Source: Candidatus Onthomorpha intestinigallinarum (GTDB taxonomy: Bacteria > Bacteroidota > Bacteroidia > Bacteroidales > P3). Taken from it: a stretch of 8,775 nt of DNA. The stretch's first letter is position 1. Each line of letters starts with the position of its first letter. Shown in pieces: positions 6,259 through 8,775 of this stretch. Made by a program: the position numbers and the translations under genes. The notes under the pieces are model-generated. The model saw nothing but the letters and a program-made list of their open reading frames with translations. It had not been told where the DNA came from and did no database searches. The DNA lies in the NCBI GenBank assembly GCA_019114015.1, contig DXGG01000219.1:1-8775 (forward strand). The letters run 5' to 3'.

Positions 6259-8394
6259 CTACAAGTTGGCCTTGTGATATTCATATATCTTTTCATACAA
6301 ATGTATTCTGTCCTTTCCTATCACGTTGTGCTCATGATCGGGATATATGAAGTAATCCACCTGCTTTCCTTTCTTTATACAGCTTTTTATAAACTCTAAA
6401 GAATGTTGCATTACGACCGTATTGTCCTGCGCTCCGTGGATTATCAGCAGTTTTCCCTCAAGATTGTCCACGTAATTCAACAGAGAGGATTTCTCATAAC
6501 CATCCGGATTGTCCTCCGGCGAAGACATGTATCTCTCTCCGTACATTACCTCATACCACTTCCAGTCTATGACCGGACCGCCCGCGGTAGCGGTCTTGAA
6601 CACGCCCGGATTCTTCAGCTTCAACGATATTGTCATGAATCCTCCATAGCTCCAACCGTCCACACCTATCCTTTCGGAATCCACATAAGGCAGACTCTTC
6701 AAATAATTCACCCCGTCCATCTGATCACTCACCTCTATGCTGCCGCAATTCCTCCATATCGCACTCTCGAATTCATAACCCCTGTTGGCGGAACCCCTTC
6801 CGTCAACCGTCCAAACAATATAGCCCTGCTGCGCAAGGAACAAGAAGAAATTGTTCGCCCCTGCCAACCACGTATCGGTCACAAGCTGGGCATGAGGTCC
6901 TCCGTAAACATAAACCAAAACAGGGTATTTCCTCGTAGAGTCGAAACCAACGGGTCTTATCATCCTCGCATACAAATCCGTACCGTCCTTTGCCTTGATG
7001 GTAAACACGTCTATCTGCGGTTTGTCCAGCTTCTGCCAAGGGTCTTCGGCCCTGTGCAACTGTTTTACCTCCCTTGCCTTGCCGTCAAGCAAAACAACCC
7101 TCCGAGCTTCCTCCATAGAGGTGTAGGCATCCAAAAACAACGTGCCTTTCTTGTTGAATGCCACATTGTAGTGTGTTCCCTTGGCAGGAGTGCATCGGCG
7201 TATCTTCCCGTCCTTCATGCGGCAGGAATACATATTGCTTTCCAATGGAGAATCCTTGGTGGCAAAGAAATAAAACTCATCCCCCTTGGCATCGAATCCC
7301 TCTATGGAAGTTATCATCCACTCACCGCTTGTAAGCTGTCTTATCAACTGTCCGTCGACAGAATACAGATAGGCATGATTGAATCCGTCCCTCTCGCTCA
7401 GGTAAATGAATTTGTCGGACTGCTCAGGCAAAAAATAAATCGGAGACTCGGGCTCCACGTATTTCTCGGCCTTTTCCTCGAAAAGAGTCTTGACAAGTCG
7501 TCCGCTTCGAACATCATAAGCATTCATCTTCATGTGGTTCTGCTTGCGGTTAAGCTTCTGAATATATATAAGAGTCGATTCTGGATTCCATGTGATGTTG
7601 GTAAGATAAGCCTCCTTTTCCTCAACGGACTCGTTTTCCCTCGTCTGCAGTTCGGTGGTAGTGCCGCTGACCGCATCATACACCATTACCTTTACCTGAT
7701 GTGAAGTCATGCCAGCCATAGGATAGTATATCGGTGCGGCTTCCGCCTCCCTTGCTTCGGTATTCACAAGAGGGTATTGCCTTACCATTGATTCGTCCAT
7801 CCTGTAATAAGCCAGCTTGGTGGCATCGTCCGAAAGGAAAAATCCGCGGTCTATTCCGAACTCGTTCCTGTGAACGGCCACGCCGTAGGTTATCCCGTTG
7901 CCTCCGTCCCTTGTAAGCTGTACCGGTGCCATGTCCCCCTTGGAATACCATACGTTGCCGTCTATGGTGTAGGCCGCAGCGGCATGTTCATAGTCAACCT
8001 CAAGATGCTCCGCTCCCTCGGGAATGCCGCACACCTTCCTCACGGTACGATTGTCCATGTCGTAATAATAAATGCCGTCCTTGGAAAGATAGGCGAACTC
8101 CTTGTCCGATACAAATCTTATGGAAAAGAAACTGCCCAATGTATTCTTCAATTCCCCTTCCTTGAGGTTCAACACCTCCTTCTCACCCTTCTTGTCGCCG
8201 ATAACCAATTCCATTCCCGTCCTGGTGTAGAAATATTTGTCGCTATCGCCCACAAAACCGAGATTGTAAATCGACGAAGGATAAAACTCCCTGTCCTGTA
8301 ACCGCTTTATGTCTATAAATCCCTTTTGGGCAAATGCACCTATGGACAATGCCAGTGCAACAAACAAAAATACAAATCTGAATGTTCTTTTCAT
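6259..8394 (-). CDS. Secreted S9 family peptidase, prolyl tripeptidyl / dipeptidyl peptidase IV type
   Basis: A serine exopeptidase of 711 residues that should remove di- or tripeptides after proline in the periplasm. An N-terminal signal peptide (basic MKR, hydrophobic core, AFA before Q23) suggests signal peptidase I cleavage after residue 22. Residues about 40-445 form the beta-propeller; about 455-711 form the alpha/beta-hydrolase domain. The catalytic triad reads as Ser582 in GWSYGGFM, Asp657 in HGAQDNTV and His689 in HEHNV. The spacings of 75 and 32 residues equal those I recall for P. gingivalis PTP-A. Glu178 in VHRNEFGI and Glu615 in WYEVMYGERY match the PTP-A residues that hold the substrate amino group, whereas classical DPP-IV has a Glu-Glu pair. 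I therefore lean towards tripeptidyl activity, but DPP-IV annotation is common for such proteins. The gene lies 20 bases after the glycosyltransferase stop and is probably in the same operon. Confidence 0.9.
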   Translation of the reverse strand: MKRTFRFVFLFVALALSIGAFAQKGFIDIKRLQDREFYPSSIYNLGFVGDSDKYFYTRTGMELVIGDKKGEKEVLNLKEGELKNTLGSFFSIRFVSDKEFAYLSKDGIYYYDMDNRTVRKVCGIPEGAEHLEVDYEHAAAAYTIDGNVWYSKGDMAPVQLTRDGGNGITYGVAVHRNEFGIDRGFFLSDDATKLAYYRMDESMVRQYPLVNTEAREAEAAPIYYPMAGMTSHQVKVMVYDAVSGTTTELQTRENESVEEKEAYLTNITWNPESTLIYIQKLNRKQNHMKMNAYDVRSGRLVKTLFEEKAEKYVEPESPIYFLPEQSDKFIYLSERDGFNHAYLYSVDGQLIRQLTSGEWMITSIEGFDAKGDEFYFFATKDSPLESNMYSCRMKDGKIRRCTPAKGTHYNVAFNKKGTLFLDAYTSMEEARRVVLLDGKAREVKQLHRAEDPWQKLDKPQIDVFTIKAKDGTDLYARMIRPVGFDSTRKYPVLVYVYGGPHAQLVTDTWLAGANNFFLFLAQQGYIVWTVDGRGSANRGYEFESAIWRNCGSIEVSDQMDGVNYLKSLPYVDSERIGVDGWSYGGFMTISLKLKNPGVFKTATAGGPVIDWKWYEVMYGERYMSSPEDNPDGYEKSSLLNYVDNLEGKLLIIHGAQDNTVVMQHSLEFIKSCIKKGKQVDYFIYPDHEHNVIGKDRIHLYEKIYEYHKANL

Positions 8395-8414
8395 ATACTG
8401 TCTTTATTTCTTCA

Positions 8415-8775
8415 TTAATAATTGTTCCAATTTCTAAAACGCAGTGCAAAAACCCCAAAAAAGGCTTCCTTGAATATCCTCATGCTCATCTTGCTCTGAC
8501 CAAGCACCCTGTCGGTAAAGACAATAGGCACCTCCTTTATCTTGAATCCCAGTCTGTAGGCGGTGTACTTCATTTCTATCTGAAAGGCATAGCCAACAAA
8601 CCTTATCTTGTCAAGCTTTATTCTCTCCAAAAGGGTTCTTGTATAACATGCAAAGCCCGCCGTGGCATCGCCTATCCGCATTCCTGTCACAAAACGTACG
8701 TAAACGGAGGCGAAATACGACATGAGGACTCTGCCTATCGGCCAGTTAACTACCGAAATCTTTCCATCCACATAA
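8415..8775 (-). CDS. Polyprenol-phosphate glycosyltransferase, GT2 family, DPM1-like (3' part only)
   Basis: The reading frame is open to the right edge of the window, so only the C-terminal 120 or so residues are present. A GTG at 8769-8771 is an internal Val, since the visible Tyr-Val-Asp-Gly continues a conserved stretch. The segment matches the C-terminal half of DPM1-like GT2 enzymes: VVNWPIGRVLMSY, DATAGFACYTR, IRFVGYAFQIEMKY, IPIVFTDR-type PIVFTDRVLGQSKMS, and a FGVFALRFRNW tail. Such enzymes transfer mannose, glucose or another sugar from a nucleotide donor to dolichyl or undecaprenyl phosphate at the cytoplasmic membrane face. The catalytic DXD-type region lies outside the window. 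No C-terminal membrane domain follows, unlike some fused relatives. It is the most upstream visible gene of the - strand operon. The sugar and lipid are not predictable from this fragment. Confidence 0.88.
   Translation of the reverse strand, partial: YVDGKISVVNWPIGRVLMSYFASVYVRFVTGMRIGDATAGFACYTRTLLERIKLDKIRFVGYAFQIEMKYTAYRLGFKIKEVPIVFTDRVLGQSKMSMRIFKEAFFGVFALRFRNWNNY

Noticed and set aside
6298..6305. TACATTTG on the - strand, 69 bases before the riboflavin synthase start
   Set aside because: It fits TAnnTTTG but lies inside the peptidase coding end and lacks a recognisable -33 element. It could be a weak internal promoter for ribE-hflX, but the evidence is too thin to list.
6403..7704. 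433-codon open frame on the + strand opposite the S9 peptidase
   Set aside because: It lies in exact codon register with the peptidase gene. Its openness only means the peptidase uses no TTA, CTA or TCA codons over residues 232-664. The peptide has no recognisable domain, and the opposite frame encodes a full catalytic protein.
8769..8771. GTG as a start codon for a short 118-residue protein
   Set aside because: The frame stays open to the window edge and the residues before it continue the conserved GT2 sequence, so this is an internal Val of a truncated gene.

Overview
The window looks like a chromosomal segment from a member of the Bacteroidota, most likely order Bacteroidales. The reasons are a TAnnTTTG-type -7 promoter element before the first gene, general lack of strong Shine-Dalgarno sequences, a DUF2027-Smr protein (an architecture I associate with this phylum), and a secreted S9 prolyl peptidase close to the Porphyromonas PTP-A/DPP-IV group. 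I cannot fix the genus. There are no rRNA or tRNA genes, insertion sequences, CRISPR arrays or phage genes. Coding density is very high and no gene-free stretch exceeds about 41 bases.

Layout: two convergent gene clusters. On the + strand (1-2513), a promoter element at 12-19 precedes mpl, a murein tripeptide ligase used in peptidoglycan recycling. It is followed after 24 bases by a DUF2027-Smr protein of unknown role. On the - strand (8775 down to 2517), six genes form one apparent operon: the 3' part of a DPM1-like family 2 glycosyltransferase, a secreted S9 prolyl di/tripeptidyl peptidase, riboflavin synthase, the ribosome-splitting GTPase HflX, an MscS-type mechanosensitive channel, and a multi-pass membrane protein of the lysylphosphatidylglycerol-synthase-TM/flippase-like family. 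Gaps are 20, 29, 5 and 17 bases, and the last pair overlaps by 14 bases. The two clusters meet tail to tail with 3 bases between stop codons.

Functionally the window is mostly housekeeping and envelope or stress physiology: wall recycling (Mpl), polyprenyl-phosphate sugar synthesis (GT2), extracytoplasmic peptide digestion (S9), flavin synthesis (RibE), ribosome rescue (HflX) and turgor control (MscS). I found no clear new defence or mobile system. The points most worth a second look are the GT2 and flippase-like protein sharing an operon, the mpl/DUF2027-Smr pairing, the tripeptidyl-peptidase-like substrate residues of the S9 enzyme, and the terminator-free convergent junction.
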